NCBI GenBank assembly: GCA_023014365.1
Contig: JAEBUN010000015.1
Coordinates: forward strand, 620,001-684,000
Reading direction: 5' to 3'
Length of the DNA: 64,000 bases
From: Lepiota brunneoincarnata
Taxonomy: Eukaryota > Basidiomycota > Agaricomycetes > Agaricales > Agaricaceae
Within the stretch, counting starts at the first letter, position 1, and each line of letters begins with the position of its first letter. Below, piece by piece: positions 49,621 through 63,300 of the stretch. A model generated the notes under the pieces. That model did not search any database. It was given only the letters and a program-made list of their open reading frames with translations, and was not told where the DNA came from. The position numbers and the translations under genes are program-made.

Positions 49621-52600
49621 TTAGCGAAGTCTATGGTTGAGATGGGAGCCGGAGGTTAGCCCATGAGCCGTGCGGGTGCTATGGTTCGCCCAATATCGGT
49701 CGGGTGCTGTGCCGTTGAAAAGGGAAGGATTTACGGCTCTCAAGTCGGCGTTAGGATTTATTGGGGGAGAGCAAATATTATCGTGATTCGAGGGTCGACA
49801 CCGAGTATGTTGACTCTGGCCACCAGAGAAGAGGGTTTTTTTTTTTCGGTTATAAGGCACAGACGTTCTTTTGTTGCCATCACATCTGTCAGTTTTGTCA
49901 ATATTCCCAACGTTCCTTTCTGTAACAAACGACTACTCTCCTTCATTATATCCCTGTTTAATGGGGGCTCAGGGAGATCAGTAGGTCACCACATTGTCTC
50001 TTTTGTTACTTGCAAGAAGTGTAAATTATGCATACTAGTATCCAAGCAGGATTAATACAGGTTTTCCAATTGTCTTCACCTGGACAGGGGTGTAGCAAAA
50101 ATCAAAATGTCTGATTGGAAGAATAAGGGAACGTGCATCCCCCCCCCTCACCCTCCCCGCTCGGGAACGAAATGTTTTTCCACCGCCCCGAACAATGTCA
50201 GAAACGAATGGTTCTCAGCCACCAAACGAGCCTGATTGACTTTGGGGATACGTCTACATGTGACAAGGGGTCCTCACCCCCCAAGACTCACTGGTAGGCA
50301 ACTACGCAGGCCATAGGATGGGGATCCCATATAGCTGGGGCCGGGTGTCTGCTTATACAACTAGTTGCGTGGCCCACGTAAGGTGAAGAGCGTTCTAGGT
50401 TGCATTAAATGGAACTATCGAGAATGGGGAGAGGTGATCATTATGTTATTGACAGCTCTCCATGATTCGATGTTGAGGGCTTCTTCTGTCATGACATGTC
50501 AATTCTGTATCACTATGGCAGGGGCAGGGGTAAGGATAAAAAGCCTGGATCCCCAGCAATTCTGTAGATGGCTCCAAGGGCGAAAGGGCTGGGTAATGAT
50601 CTTCAGGGTCAGACGTTAAAGGAATTTGAGGAATGAAACAAGAAACTTGGTGATAATCAAGACGAAGTGCGTCAGGGTCGATTCAAGGACGTCAGCTTTG
50701 ACATCGTCGTGCTCTGGCAGGCGATACAGAAGCTTTCATAGCCGATGGGAGGCGTCGGGAACAGTGGGCAATCGGTTAGGGTCTCGCACTTTTGAGGCCC
50801 TGAGTGCGGTGGAATAAAGCGGTGTTAAAGAGAGCCGGATGTCAGACCCTTTTGATCACTGCTTTGGCGACCAGGAAATAGTCTTTTGAACGAAACCCAA
50901 ATTCACTAGATACTTAGGGGAGTCGACTGTAAAGGGAAGGGGTACACAGGCTATTTTTGGTTGTTGGATGTAAAGCCGGACCGGAGATGCGGACCGTAAA
51001 ACAGGAGGTAATTCGCATGCCATTATTCTCCTGGCCTGATTTCTTCACAAAAGCCCTACAAACACCACCCAAAGCATCTGAAAACGACGAATACTTACAG
51101 TTAAGTCCGTTTTGGATGACCCAGGAATCGTAAAAGAGGTTTGGGGCACGCCTAACGTCATTCTGACAACCCCTAAGAACCCTTGGCCAGTTACCAGTCT
51201 ACCCGTAGTGTCCGGTTGCTCGCCATTCTGGAGTTGCACCCCTCGTCTCCCTAGCAGTTATCTCTTCCCCGGTCAGCTCGGTCTGGTCCCTGGCTGTTAT
51301 CGAACCTCCCTCGACTATAGTATTCTGATAAATAGAGGCCATTTTAGTTGATAAATTAGCTGAGGCAACCGACCCTCTCTTCCCGTGTCGGGCGGGATTT
51401 CTGGCATAAGGGTGTGGAAACGCATACTGTTACGTGCCTAAACTCTGGTTCGTGGTCACGCTCAAACTTTGTGTATGAGCAGGCCTCGGTTTTCATTTCC
51501 AAATGCTGCGGACGATCGCAATATTTCCTGCGGGCTTGCGTCAGAGAAGGAGCCTGGATCCGACCTATGACAAGGGCATGTTCTCCATTCCTAGTCAACG
51601 TCGGATTATGAGCTAGGACCGCCAACCTAGGGTGTGTGCACTACGCATGTCCTCGTGTTCGACAGCCCATAAGGCTCGAGCTTCGAACACATGTATAAAG
51701 GTGAGATCGGTATTCTGTGGGTTTGATATCTTACCGAATGTCTTGACCTAGATGGTATAATGAATAGCGGATGTTTACGGAGCTGGCATGAATAATCTCG
51801 CAGTCATAACCTCGGATGGTGTAGGTTTAAGATCCAGCATAATGACGATCTAATTTGTGGGTGAAACATCCAAACGTTCCGCAGCCTCGGACCTAGCGGA
51901 AAGGGAGCCCCAAGTGGGCAGCGTTTACACGCAGCTTGCTTGTGTGTGCGTCGTCGATACCCCCACTTGTTCTTCACCTTACCAATGGAGATATACAACA
52001 TGAACTTCTCAAACCGAACATCCAAGGAGTTAAGGCTGCCTATCTCCTAATCAGCCACCCCCCGCAGGAAATCCGTGGAATGGAAGGAATTGCGAAGAGA
52101 CCAGCTTTTCATTTGGTTCCGTCATGCAGACCCATTGACAGCAAGACATGCTTCATTCTTCCATGAAATGCGCAGTTGATGGTCCGAAAGCATCCCGTCG
52201 AGATATTATCTATTTGTCATTTCTCCTTTTCACTACTTGCACGGTTCCTCATTGAGCTCTGGGGATCGGATCGATTATGAGAGTGCAAACGCAAGCATGA
52301 CGGTGTCTTCATCTTTCAAGGACCCGGTCCTCTCTGTTTTCGGGTTGGCTGCCGAGCACTTCAGAATTCGTACATAGCCGTGCTTCAACAACACGAAGTG
52401 TGCGATACACCATTGGTACATCAACAGCGAAACCCACTCATGTCATGGTCTGTTGAATGGTTCCTTGCAGACTTCCTGTCTCCCTGCGTTGAATACATTT
52501 GGGGGGTCTCCAACGGGTTCTTTAGGGTGTTTAGCTGTATGCCCTGGGCAGGCTTTCGGGTAGATCCATCAGTAATGTGCCTCGCTGGCACTCGATTCAT

Positions 52601-52983
52601 CCATGGATAGTGAAGCTAGTCCATGACATGTTTCTTGTGAGACACTTTTTCCCCGTGAAGAGTCAAGCACCCTGAATGTGACTTCTTGACTCTTCTAGAC
52701 GTACTAATCGATTTCGCAGAGCTTCTTGAGCCAGGCTCGGGCTTCCGAGTACTGTCAAAGCAGATATGACAGAGATGTGCTAGTGGGTTGCACATGGGCG
52801 AATGTTCAGGATAGAACCTTGATCAATAGTGTAGATAATCATGTTAGCAATATGTTCTGCCCAGGTGGTCGTTACGGGGCGAGTGACACATGCATCTCTT
52901 CGAGTCACGACATGCGATGGACTCTCCATTTTCGTATCATCCCAAAATCTTATCGCTCTGTTCATCGTCGCTTCACCTCGACC
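49621..52983. other. 3.4 kb intergenic, nothing recognised
   Basis: Between the peptide precursor and glycyl-tRNA synthetase. Many short frames on both strands, none with a domain, signal peptide or coherent introns. A C-rich run lies at about 50139-50147. I see no tRNA. Confidence 0.4.
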
Positions 52984-55616
52984 ATGTCAGCACAGGTTAA
53001 CAAAACCGCCCACCCTTTTGACAAGTCCCCGCCTCGAGGCCCTGTTGAACAGGAGGTTTTTCTACGCCCCCGCCTTTGAGATCTATGGAGGTACGCTGGA
53101 TATTTTATTCTAATCAGACCTTTGACTGGACTTTTACACTACAGGCGTCGCTGGGTTGTACGACTATGGTCCACCGGGCTCTGCGCTGCAAGCCAACATC
53201 ATCGCCGAATGGCGCAAGCACTTTATCGTGGAGGAAGGCATGCTTGAGCTCGATACTACCATCATGACCCCTGCCCCCGTTTTCGAGACCTCGGGCCACG
53301 TAGCCCGCTTCGCTGATTGGATGGTCAAGGATACCAAGACAGGCGATGTGCTCCGTGCAGACCATCTTGTGAAGAACGTGCTGGAGGCTCGGTTGGCAGG
53401 GAACCTCGAGGCCCGTGGCATGGCAGTTGCTCCGCAAGACGAGAAGGATAAGAAAAAGAAAAGGAAAGGCGCGAAGGTTACGGCGGTTGTGTTGGACGAC
53501 TCGCGGGTGAAGGAGTACGAGACGATTTTGGCACGGGTATGTCCATGTTTTGCCGTATATCGAGTATTTTCCTGGTTGACCATATTTTGAAAGTTGGACA
53601 ATTTTTCCGGTCCCTGAGCTTGGACATCTATGTCGTGCACACAATATTCGTAATCCGGATACCGATAATGAAGTCGGGGAACCTCAGCAATTCAATCTCA
53701 TGTTCACCAGTAGCATTGGTCCTACGGGTCAGCATCCAGGGTATGTCGTAGTTCGCGTCTGCCTTGATTTCGACTGACTTTGGGATCCTGCAGTTATCTC
53801 CGACCTGAGACCGCTCAAGGTCATTTCCTTAATTTCTCTCGCCTCCTTGAATACAACAACGGTCGCGTTCCCTTTGCGTCTGCTCAAATCGGACGTTCTT
53901 TCCGCAATGAAATTTCACCCCGCGCTGGTCTCCTACGTGTGCGCGAGTTCACAATGGCTGAAATCGAACATTACGTCGATCCGGAGGACAAGAATCACGA
54001 CAAATTCAACGAGGTTCGTGATGTCGAGATCGCCCTTCTCGACCGGCATGTGCAAGAGGCCGGTAGCAACCAAACGATCAGGATGAAGGTTGGCGAGGCC
54101 GTAGATAAGGGTGTCATTGCCAATCAGACCCTCGGCTATTTTGTTGCGCGTATATACCAGTTCCTCGTCAAAATTGGCATCAACCCCGAGCGCCTCCGAT
54201 TCCGTCAACACATGGCCAATGAGATGGCTCACTACGCGACGGATTGCTGGGATGCGGAAATTCATAACTCTACAGGGTGGACTGAATGTGTCGGCTGCGC
54301 CGACCGTGCAGCATATGATTTATCCGTTCATACGGCGAAGACAGGTCATCCGCTCATTGTCCGACAGGCTCTTAAGGAGCCTATTGTAACAGAGCGGGAG
54401 GCCGTTGAGTGGAACAGGAAGAACTTGGGAAAGACTTACAAACAAGATGCCGGTGTTATTCAGAAGCTTGTGGAAGCGCTGGATGAGTCTGGTCTGGTCA
54501 AGCTTAAAGGGGAACTGGCACAAGGGTGAGTGGCGGTCAACCCCGCTCTTCCGATCACCCGCTTATTGGCTATTTGGGTAGCTCCGCCGCCATCTCTTCC
54601 TCGGACGGAGGGGAGTTCCAGCTTACCCCCGATGTCCTGACCATCGAGCGGAAAGTCTTTAAGCAGTCCAGTCAGTTCCGAACGCATCTTTCCGTTCTTA
54701 ATCTTGCAACTCACATCCGCTGGTTCCCGTTGTGTGACCAGTACGCGAGTTCACCCCTAATGTTATCGAGCCGTCCTTCGGTCTTGGGCGCATTCTTTAC
54801 ACTTTACTTGAGCATAGCTTCTGGAGCAGAGAACAAGATGTCGAGCGTGGTGTGAGTATATTACGCAATTGTCCGCATGTTCGAAAGATAACGGATTCCT
54901 TGTACTAGGTCCTCTCGATTCCACCCCTAGTGGCTCCCACCAAGGTTCTAATCGTACCTCTAAGCGCTCGCCTGGAATTTGACCCGCTGGTACAAGAAGT
55001 TTGTACGTCACATTCTCTTATCTCTCCTTGTGCCTCAGTATTGACACATTGCCTCTCCGCATTTCCAATCATCTTTAATCCATACCTACAAAGCCACAAA
55101 ACTCCGCCGTGCTGGAGTTTTTTCTCGTGTGGATGACTCTAATACATCCATTGGCAAACGTTATGCCCGCAACGATGAACTCGGCACTCCGTACGGAGTA
55201 ACGATTGATTTTGCCTGTACGTACAACCCTCCCCACCTTTGTGCTACTGGGCTGTTTCACTGATTACCTACCCCTTCGTTTATGACCTTGATCCATTGCG
55301 CCTGCTGGCCGCCACGAAATGACGCGAAACTTATGAACACGAATGCGAATACAAAATAGCCGTACAAAACCGGACCATGACGCTTCGGTAAGTTCCAGAG
55401 GTTCATTATAGGGCCTCGTGTTTCTCTATCTTTATGAACTTAACGTTAAATCTTCGCTATCTTTCCATTATCAGAGAGCGAGATACCATGGATCAGCGGA
55501 TTGGCTCCATCGACGACGTGATTGCGACTGTCACGGACCTGGTGAATGGGAATATTGATTGGGCGGAAGCTTGCCAGCGCCTACCTGCCTACGATGGCGT
55601 TCAGGCGGTCGATTGA
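52984..55616 (+). CDS. GRS1: glycyl-tRNA synthetase (eukaryotic class II)
   Basis: ATG at 52984 ([15 protein letters not shown]). Family blocks in order: [38 protein letters not shown], then a Lys-rich insertion. [39 protein letters not shown] and [20 protein letters not shown] (motif 2) follow. Then [36 protein letters not shown] (motif 3) and the anticodon-binding domain ([43 protein letters not shown]). It charges tRNA-Gly in the cytosol and usually also mitochondria. Two surplus bases disrupt the N-terminal third: C in 53027-53030 (after FDKS) and C/T in 53612-53615 (SGP|ELGHL, making TGA). The remaining ~1.3 kb of coding sequence and every splice junction are clean, so loss of function is unlikely. 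Confidence 0.93.
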
Positions 55617-58600
55617 ACTGTCTGGGCGTTATTGAGCTCCCTGGTCTCTGGTAGCTTCTGGTTGGGATGACAATGTGGAGCATTATCATCACCGCCCCTT
55701 GTCACTGCTTACTTGGAGATAGACATTTGAACGAGGGTCTTGGAAAAGGGGGGAAAAAAAAAAAAGCGAATGTACGGTCTAGCCTTCCCGGTGTTTACGT
55801 TGAACAAATTGATTCACGACCTGATTCTGCGTGCGCTTCGCTGCAAATGAAAAACCGGATGCATACCAAAAAAGATCTGCCAAAGCATGATAAGAGCCGG
55901 GATGAGATTGAGATGAGGACGAAGCGAGGGATTCTATCTTCAGACATCTCCTTCACATTTTCCAAGTTCCGGAACGGAAGCGGAACAAAGCAAACTGCGA
56001 GTTGGAGGGTTCAAGAGAGGGTAGTTCTGTGTTGAGTGTAGATGCTTTACATGGTGAGATAGGGATCTTCTCCCACCGTTTAAATTTGCGAAGGGCCGGG
56101 CGATCGCACGGTATATGCTTCCATATGTCTGCAAGTGGCATCGCACGGTCATTAGCCAAGGTCTTGCTAATGATCCATGATAGACTCTTGGCCGAGGCGG
56201 GTAGAGGGTTTGGGCACTCAAATTCTAGATAACGCCTTGCCATAAGCTGGAGATTTCTCGGGAGATCGTCCCTTTTGTTTTTCCATTCGTGGTTGGAGCT
56301 CGCTTGGAACTTCACCCGGCGGACGAGTGGAAGAGACCGCGTTTTTGGGATGACCCTCCTCTAGGCGAAAAGCTTTGGGTCATGCGCATTCCCGTCTATG
56401 GAAGATTGGAGTTGCAGCATGCACGCATAATTCACATCGGGAAGGAATAGGGGCTTAGGGGCGGAGACAGAGACGGGTGGGAGAAGTCAGAGAAGTCCGC
56501 TTCGACTGCTGGGTCTGAAATTGACCAGTCAGCTTGATAATTTTCAAACTTTACTCATCAGAACCGACCTGTAAGAATGTGAAAGGGAACAAGACCCTCC
56601 CCGTTTCCCCTTCAGGATCGAACACTCACGGATCTCTCCCCCGGAAAAAAAATTGTAAAGAGATGCGAACTTTGCGCGATGGGTCTTGTTCGATGGAGTG
56701 CGGCCATCTCTCAGGGTAGCACTATAGAGAGAGAACCAGAGATGATCATGGATCATGCCAGCTGTACGAGGGAGAGCCGTGATCACACCTCGGAATGTTC
56801 TGTGGTTTGATGAACTCGTTTGGTTTGGAGGAATTAAACGGGCTAGGAACTAATGTCCATAGCAATTAGGGAATTATCCCGCGCCCGCGACGGACCATAA
56901 CAAATGACTATCGAATTTTGGTTTCCCCGTAGAGGCTGGCTCGGCATTTTGGACCCCCGCTTGTAATGAACCCTTGGTATTTTTGATAACTGGCTCCGGG
57001 GGGCCATGCTGACAATTGGGTTCCAAGCTGCCATTCCATTGACTGTTTGACCCGGATGGTCCGCGGCTCCGCGAGAAAAAAGAAAAAGACGGAGCTGTTT
57101 GTTGCGTGGAATGTTGTGCGCTACATGCCTATCCGGATGGGGAATAGAAACTATCGATATTTTTGGGTCGAGAGGGTGTAAAGAGAAAGATCTAGCTTCT
57201 GGACGGGTGGTAGGCCTCACATCGTGTCTTTTGCCGCAGCGCGGTTTGCCCCCCCCCCCCCCCCCCTCGTGCAAAGGGGCATTAGTAGACGCCAGACCGC
57301 TGTGTGAGGCGGCCCTCTCTATGAAGAGGAGAAGAACCTTGAGTTCAGAGGTGGACCCTGAATGGCCCCTTTTTCCCCGATGTGCGTAGACGCGGGAGGG
57401 TTCGATGAGGTACAATGGCTGCAGTAGAGAGAAGCCTAATCATTTCAGGGTTGCCTTCTGGTCAAGTTTCATTCATTCTGACACAGCCATTGGTTGGGGT
57501 TCTTCCCCCAAAGTGGGGTTTGTGGAGATGAAGTTGTTGGTAGTCCATAGATATCAATCGATATAGGAAGGGTAGGGGGGGTGGCTTGTGGTCGAAGGTT
57601 CGTTATCAAAGGAAACTGGTGATCTTCTTTCGGCCTTAGGCGCTACGGTCGCGGCATTTCACTAGTCATGGTAGCTCATAAGATATATCATCGATGACGA
57701 AGATGGAGGATAGAGATAATATTGCCATAATGAGGGGGCATCCAATGATCTGTAATCAGATAAAGAACCCGAGCGCGCTGCGCCCACTACTATCCGACTG
57801 GACTCATCATCATATCATGTCCAGCTTCGTGCAATTAATTCGCACACTGGTGAGTGGTCAATACGTTTATGGGGACTCATTAACTGAACCTTGTTTTATT
57901 AGTTGTGCATGGTGGGGAACTCTGGCATTCACCTCAAGGCCTCCCCCTCGGTGGAATTGGATGAGCAACCGGGGGTCAGTCGGTGGTGTGATTTAAGTTG
58001 AGGGTGTGCACTGTGAAAGGGAGACTGGTGCTTCCAAAACAAGGTTTGCACCTTTTTTTTTTTTTCTTTCTCATGGAAAGGTTAGCGGACTCGAACAGGA
58101 AGCACGACTCAAACTGCGCAAAGAAGGTGGGGGGGGGCCGGAAATAATTAGTCTGTGCAAGCATTTTGAATTGAGAGAACAACACGTGGGCTTTGTCTGG
58201 GGAAATTGCCAAGGTTGAGTCAGCTGATGGTGATATCAAAAAAAAGATATTTCACAGGGATTGCGCGCCGTGTACAAAAACATAACATGGGGATCGCTGA
58301 TCATTTGCAAGGATGGCAAGAGGTGGACGATAAGTAAATGCTGAGCACTGGTCCTGTTCCAGTCGCGGGGCGCCGCCGTTTTGAAATTGTGCCCGACCTT
58401 GCCACCTCGTGTCGTGGGCTGGAACGGCATGTGCCGGGGACAATTAGTCAGTCATTGCCGACTTTGGGAATTGGGGACTTGACGTCGGCGTTAACTTCTT
58501 GGGGGGCAGGACTACTGCTTAATCGCAGCTGCGGTCTCCGAGTGGCGACTTTGGGTTATAATACGTGAGTAACGCCTTATGGTGAGCGAGCGAGTTGGCT

Positions 58601-58911
58601 GACGAAAGGGCGTCCCCCCGTGAACACCCCAGAATCTTCAGGGAGAGGCAGAAAGGAGGACGAAGCGGTTGAGGCCTCGAGGCCAGGCAGAGAAGAGGGG
58701 GACGGATATGAAGCTACAGCTCCCAAGTTGAGGATACGAGTTAACATGAATAATAATCTCTGATGTTTTCTATCTGGGTAGGCGATCTTGGCAGTAGATC
58801 TGACCAAGTTGCCGTCCTGGATTGTTCCCCTTCTCGTTAGCCAACCTCCTTGCAACCAGATCCATCGCACATCGTGAGATTTTTTTTTCTGTCACGCACT
58901 CATCTGGATAG
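55617..58911. other. 3.3 kb intergenic, nothing recognised
   Basis: Downstream of glycyl-tRNA synthetase. Contains a C19 tract (57249-57267) and short frames without support, such as minus 56843-57415. No gene called. Confidence 0.4.
57249..57267. repeat. poly-C tract (C19)
   Basis: Uninterrupted run of about 19 C; the exact length is uncertain in any assembly. Confidence 0.75.
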
Positions 58912-58992
58912 TATAAATCACCCTCCCTCTGCCATCCAATACCCATTCCTCACCCGGTTTTTACTCTTTCCTTCCACCGTCTCTCGTGAACC

Positions 58993-59604
58993 ATGTCCAA
59001 CGCTACCCACTCCTCGCCTATGCCTACCCAACCGTCCAAGTCAAAAATCCCTTCTGAGCTTGTGGCATACCCCAGCCTTTCCCGGTCCCTCTGCACTTTG
59101 TCTACTGCTACAAGCTTGGATACAGTGGCTCTGCATCCTTCACCTTTTGCACAACACGCCTCACAGGGTGAAACCAAGGTGCGACCACTGGCTCTTTCAC
59201 CTGCTTTTTACTATATGCCAACGATCTTGTACACACACATAGCTTGAAGTTGCACTGAAACAGAATAAACAACGACAACAGGAAGACACGGCAAGGCTAC
59301 AGCAAGAACAACAGCAGAAAGCGCTTCTGTTGTTGAGAGAGCGCGAGCAGCAGCAACGGCACAACGTTAGTAGCTTTTTGCAATTTCTCGAGACGGAGCT
59401 TCCTGGTCTAACTTGGTCTCTCTTTCTCAGATGTACCTTTCTCAACCTGAAGCTCCTCTCACTATCAAAACCCGGGTTCGTAGGCTTCTCCGATATCCTT
59501 CTCGGTAACGCGTGACTGAATGAATTCTCTACAGAAATCAAAAGCGAACTGAAAAGTCTTTCGACTTGCTTTTCGCGCATCGCCCCTCACAGGGCACACA
59601 TTAG
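58993..59604 (+). CDS. small glutamine-rich coiled-coil protein, hypothetical
   Basis: ATG at 58993 (MSNATHSSPMPTQPSKSKIP), about 80 bp downstream of a TATAAAT box (58912-58918). After GETK an intron (about 59180-59244) leads into LEVALKQNKQRQQEDTARLQ and QEQQQKALLLLREREQQQRH, a clear coiled coil. Two further short introns, the last only about 30 bp and therefore doubtful, lead to PLTIKTRVRRLLRYPS and a stop at 59602-59604. About 160 residues, Gln/Arg-rich, no named domain. It could be a nuclear or cytoskeletal scaffold; nothing indicates which. Confidence 0.45.
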
Positions 59605-59654
59605 ACGATCCATCTTGGCTATATCACTTAGGGACTTTGCAGACTTAAAAAACC

Positions 59655-59680
59655 TCATCATCATCATCATCATCATCATC
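59655..59680. repeat. (CAT)n microsatellite
   Basis: About eight perfect CAT units. Confidence 0.85.
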
Positions 59681-59978
59681 CGGCGTGGTGGACTCATCCA
59701 TTGTCATTTCTCTCTCACTTGTCTTCATTCGTGCATCCTTCCACCCTCTGCTATCGCTTTTCTTTCCTTTCCAGTACACACACACATTAGCAATCCTCTC
59801 ATCTCTCGCACTCGTGATATCATCGCATTTAACTCTCTTCTTTTGCTCTGGTCATTCTTTTTGGGCATTTTGACACTGTATATCATGTTGGAACCTCAGA
59901 CTTTGTAGCCTCAATCTATAGAATTTCCCAATTATTCGAGGCTCTGCTTCATCACAACATCAGAAGTTTCAGTACATG

Positions 59979-60001
59979 CACACACACACACACACACACA
60001 C
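59979..60001. repeat. (CA)n microsatellite
   Basis: About eleven perfect CA units. Confidence 0.85.
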
Positions 60002-60341
60002 CCCGGCCTATACGACGTTGCCCTGGAGCCCCTATGCCACGCGAATTAAAGGTGTTTGACCCTGACATGCCACACGGATAGGGTTTTTTTTTCTTGGGGG
60101 GTTGGATCCTCATTCTCGGCTCCCGATTTCCTCTCCCGGCTTCCTTACGTCGTCAGACACCGTGTGAGAACCGAATAGCGTTGTTTTCTCTCCAAACTTG
60201 TTTCCCTCGGTTCCGTGTTTCAGGTCAAGCTACATAATAAGCTTATTGAGTTTTCCTGCATGTGGCTTGTCGGGCGTGGGGGTGGGGGAGGGGTGTTACC
60301 AGGCCTGTCGAGAGGGGCTCGGGATGTCACACACCGTCTAT

Positions 60342-60348
<7 letters not shown>

Positions 60349-60374
<26 letters not shown>
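60349..60374. repeat. (AC)n microsatellite
   Basis: About thirteen AC units with one flanking variant. Confidence 0.85.
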
Positions 60375-63300
60375 TAGTTCCGAAATTCATGGGCAATTCA
60401 GCGGGCTGAGGTGAAACTGGACTGCATTGTCCCCATGGTCATTTGAGGACAGTATTCAACGCGGGTTCTCCCGCCTCGTTACTAGTTTCCTGGATCCAAG
60501 TATTAACATCGTAACTACCACGTTGTCAATGCGCCTTTAGAGAACTGTCATCTTCTCTCTCTCTGTCTCTCATGCTGAGGAAACCAGCTTCGGCATGTCA
60601 ACCTTAATGTGGATTCCGGAGTAATCGTGAGTACCTGATGCTGTCCCGCCGGCTTTGAAGTGGGCTGAGAGGGGTCCGTAAATGAACTAGAGCGCAAGAT
60701 CCCGAATTCACACACGCTCCCTCCCCCCTCCCTCCCCTCCATCGTGTTTGAACACACCCCTTGGAGTGGGTGTTTATAGGGAAGTAATATTCCCACACGT
60801 CCATCATCATCATCAGCTCATCCATCTTCTGGGACGTCATTCAGGTTTTTATACTCACTCGGCATTGTCTCGATGGACTCTAGATCCGTATCTCGGACAC
60901 GGAAGCAGAGGAGACCCATTACTGTACTTAAAAATCAATCTTCAGTGAGATTTTATACATACGGGGCTAGTTTAGGCTATCTTCTTCAGCTTGGGGAAGG
61001 CTGTGGCGGGCCCGTGGGGCTCTGTCCTGACTTTGAATTTGGTTTTTACAACTTGATTGATTCATCTCCGAACCAACAGTTCGTTAACAACCGCTCCCTT
61101 AGGAATGGGCTACTCGCTTCGTTATGACTTCACAGGGTTTAAGCTATTCGCAAGTTTCACGACGACACGTTCAATATCCTGAACTCGTTGTTTCGCGACC
61201 AGAATAAGATTTTTGACGACATCTCGTGATCGCATATGGTATGACCACACGCCATCTGCGCCCGATCTCGCTGACAGCGGCCTCCGTATTTCCGCCGGCA
61301 GCGCGCCGCTTGATATATAACTCCCCCCAATCAGGTCGGTGTGTGTACCTGGTCGCACCGTGCATCACCATCATCAGGCACTAAGTAAAGACTATAATCA
61401 AGGCATTTGCTGCGGTGTTAATCAATGGATATGCATCATCCCCTGCTGCCCCTGCAAACAAGCCAACAACAATAACTCCTCCAAAGGATTCACGACTTGT
61501 AACAAACTCCGAGTCCTGGGGTGCATAGCCTGGTTGTAACATAGGACGATGTCAACATCTCGGCTAACGATTTTACCTCGCTCTTCACCTACAGGGTGTC
61601 CCACCTCCGTTCGAGAGCTGTTTACTCCTTCAAGTTTTGTTTCTCGTCCCCCCCTCCCCTCATGCTGTCCATCACAACAGCGGTTATACTATCTCGCGCA
61701 CCGAGGACGAAGTGATACCCGAGGCAACGATCCACTTTCTCTTTTTTGAGCTCAAGACCTTGTGGACCCCTTATCGGACGAATGATAGATGGCGCCAAGG
61801 TATATGGTTTCAAAAAAAAAAGTTGTGTGATGTCCGCCTGCAAAGTGGCAAGCGTGTCCACTTTGCTGGGTAATGCGAACTCGTTCGGGTCTTAAGAAAA
61901 GGCACCCTTGCCCCTCAACCTCAGTGCTTGGGGCTGTCTTTTTTTTTGGGGAATATCAAACGAGCGACAGGCCCACCGTTCTCTTGGTTAGTTCCTGGGT
62001 GAGCGGCCATAGCTGTTAAGGAGGCCAAAGTAAGTAGGTTACCCCCCAGCCTTAGTAACGTAAGCTAGATGTAGAAATCTTCATCTTCCCTGCCAAAGCA
62101 GTATCAAGTCCTCGACCAGTAATTCTCCCCAGCTTGGAATCCGCCGAAGTCTTAAGAAACGAGCTTCTCCTGCCCGAGCGGAGATTACGCTTTCACAAGT
62201 GTGTACTCGGGGCGAAAACAAGTGGCGATTTGATTGCTCGTCCGCCGGCTGCACACCCTAGGGTCGATGGTGAAACTACCTCTACGTACTATATTATGCC
62301 CTAGACTCCTGCACTCGCCATAGAACGCGCTCATCGTAAAAAAAAACGAGATGAAGCTCTCACTCACCCCAGCAACTTGGCGTAGCTCTCACGGCAGTGC
62401 CACACTAAAAGTCTTGAGATCTGCCATCACATGACAGCAACCTCCAGGAAGAGTCATTGACAGAGTTACTGATAGTCAAAAGCGATATTTTGACAAGATG
62501 GGAGGCACCAGTTGGTTTAAGGTTCTTCTCGGAGCCCTTGCCCAAACAGTGTTTGTCATGCGTGTTCCCCTTCTAGCCCGTTTATTACGGTCAGTGGCCA
62601 ACTCCGTGAGAGATAAGTAGCCCTCAAGATCCGGATGAGCGCCTCTGTCATGTCAAGTTTTCCTTCGCACACAATATTTTGCGATCATCACCACTGCCGC
62701 CTCTTTCGTGCTTTGGGCTAAAAACAGAAATATCACGGCAGATGTCCTACGGCACGCAAGGAACCAGTGGGAGATGCCTTTCGCGGGAGTGGTTGTACCG
62801 GTCAAGACGCAAAGTGATGTGACAGTCCCTAACCTCTCTTTCCACTTATCATTGTCTCAGCTAATGTACTAACCGCGCATCCACCATGTTATTGTGCCCC
62901 TGTATGAAGAAATCTGTACCCCAAGGATACCGAAGCGCCTCGGTCCGCCTTTACGACCAGACACCACTCCTCAGCTTCGTTTCGGGGCTGAATATCAAAA
63001 TACACTTTTCCACGCGAGCGCCTTCCGAGGGGTCCGTCGCCTAGGTGAATCAAATGCTCCGGTAAAAGTAAGGCCCAAGGAGGAGGAGGAGGGAGGGGGT
63101 GGGAGAGCAATTGAACCCCCGCGAATGTGGTGGGCATGACCTTTTGTGGTGATGGCACATGTGAGTTCGCGGGACCTTCACCCCTTCCAAGATATACATA
63201 AGTATTTTTGTATCGTGTGTGTGTATGTGTGTGTGTGACAGGCTATCGAACATCTGTAAAATCAAAGGGGTGGATGCTAATGCTATCTCGATTTAACATT

